From an uncultured Faecalicatena sp. (GTDB lineage: Bacteria > Bacillota > Clostridia > Lachnospirales > Lachnospiraceae), in the NCBI GenBank assembly GCA_948468385.1, contig CAOKHZ010000011.1, forward strand, positions 62,001-126,000: a stretch of 64,000 nt of DNA, in the 5' to 3' direction. The first letter of the stretch is position 1. Every line of letters begins with the position of its first letter. A program made the translations under genes and the position numbers. Positions 63,560 through 64,000 of the stretch are shown here, one piece after another. The notes beneath the pieces were generated by a model. The model did not search any database. It saw only the letters and a program-made list of their open reading frames with translations, and was not told the DNA's origin.

Positions 63560-64000
63560 ATACGTGACCGCGGAGATATATGAAAAGGTCAGGGCGTATC
63601 GGGAGGAGTTTCACCGTTATCCCGAACGTGCGTGGACGGAGTACCGTACATCGTGGAGAATTGCAAAGCGGCTACGCCAGTTGGGATTCGAGGTGTTCGT
63701 CGGAGAGGACGTGTGTGGTGTAAATGCCCGCATGGGCGTTCCGTCACCAGAATGGCTACGGCCATATGAAGAACGTGCGCGTGACGAGGGCATGCCTCCT
63801 GACATATTGGAAAAGATGCGCGGAGGGCACACGGGTGTCGTCGGTGTACTGCGGGGGTGTCTCGAGGAGAGTAAAAAACGTGCGCCGGTCGTAGCGTTTC
63901 GTTTTGACATTGACGCATTGCCAATCACGGAGGAACAAACGGCGTATAATGCGCAATATCGTTCTATATACGACGGGGTCATGCACGCGTGTGGACATGA
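63546..64000 (+). CDS. M20-family metallohydrolase, N-terminal part (cut by right window edge)
   Basis: An open frame begins at ATG 63546, overlaps the end of hflX by 14 bases and runs to the window edge with no stop. AAGGAG at 63536-63541 precedes it; a GTG at 63564 in the same frame is an alternative. The 151 residues seen include the early EEFHRYPERAWTEY segment, the metal-ligand region VAFRFDIDALPITE and the second ligand motif VMHACGHD at the very end. This is the order in M20 amidohydrolases such as AbgB and HipO. An insertion of about 40 residues (WLRPYEERARDEGMPPDILE) precedes the GHTGVVGVLRG strand. Confidence 0.85.
   Translation, partial: MEGCKYVTAEIYEKVRAYREEFHRYPERAWTEYRTSWRIAKRLRQLGFEVFVGEDVCGVNARMGVPSPEWLRPYEERARDEGMPPDILEKMRGGHTGVVGVLRGCLEESKKRAPVVAFRFDIDALPITEEQTAYNAQYRSIYDGVMHACGH

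Overview
The window reads as a chromosomal segment of a low-to-mid GC Firmicute, most likely a Lachnospiraceae-type gut anaerobe. This rests on gene content and style: strong Shine-Dalgarno sites, ATGA-coupled genes, a secG-rnr-smpB block, an NADPH-motif-free thioredoxin reductase, GPH symporters paired with glycoside hydrolases, and a domain-permuted GH3. No rRNA, tRNA or CRISPR array was seen. Both ends cut genes: an ABC exporter on the left and an M20 peptidase on the right.

Left part (1-12.5 kb): a two-gene ABC exporter, a trigger-factor-like protein, thioredoxin and a thioredoxin-reductase-like flavoprotein; then a minus-strand GH51 arabinofuranosidase/GPH symporter operon with a divergent AraC regulator; then a FIST sensor plus a soluble MCP-type signalling protein, and a 57-residue minus-strand protein.

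12.8-27 kb: an FMN riboswitch in front of a RibU-like riboflavin transporter, a SleB-type wall hydrolase, enolase, a LytTR/GHKL two-component system, a GH2 enzyme with a second GPH symporter and a membrane-anchored, domain-swapped GH3. A yybP-ykoY (Mn2+) riboswitch precedes a CaCA-type cation antiporter.

27.3-46.2 kb is the most unusual region, a cell-surface glycopolymer locus. It opens with a tyrosine recombinase gene enclosed by two identical 25-bp sites in opposite orientation, each with perfect 10-bp arms around an asymmetric 5-bp core. Inside the enclosed segment a near-consensus promoter points away from the glycan genes, so inversion would turn it towards them. The locus then encodes two glycosyltransferases, three proteins sharing an unnamed RDG/GW-motif domain (two fused to HAD phosphatase domains), an ABC-2 permease, an ABC ATPase fused to an extracytoplasmic beta-sandwich module, and a clearly AT-rich cassette (sialyltransferase-like enzyme, O-acetyltransferase, CMP-sugar synthetase, aldolase fusion). 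That cassette looks like a route to a CMP-activated ulosonic acid without NeuB. An LCP-family ligase closes the locus and would attach the exported polymer to the wall.

Right part (46.2-64 kb): mostly housekeeping. It holds an orphan AbiEi-type antitoxin, secG, rnr, smpB, a duplicated CmpB-type membrane protein, aroD, a zinc phospholipase C family protein, a UMF1-type MFS protein, an OmpR/HK pair, hisH-hisF, ung, a lone PTS IIC protein, a small alarmone synthetase, a TPR lipoprotein, hflX and the start of an M20 hydrolase.

All assignments come from reading the sequence and recalling family motifs. No database search or structure prediction was run.
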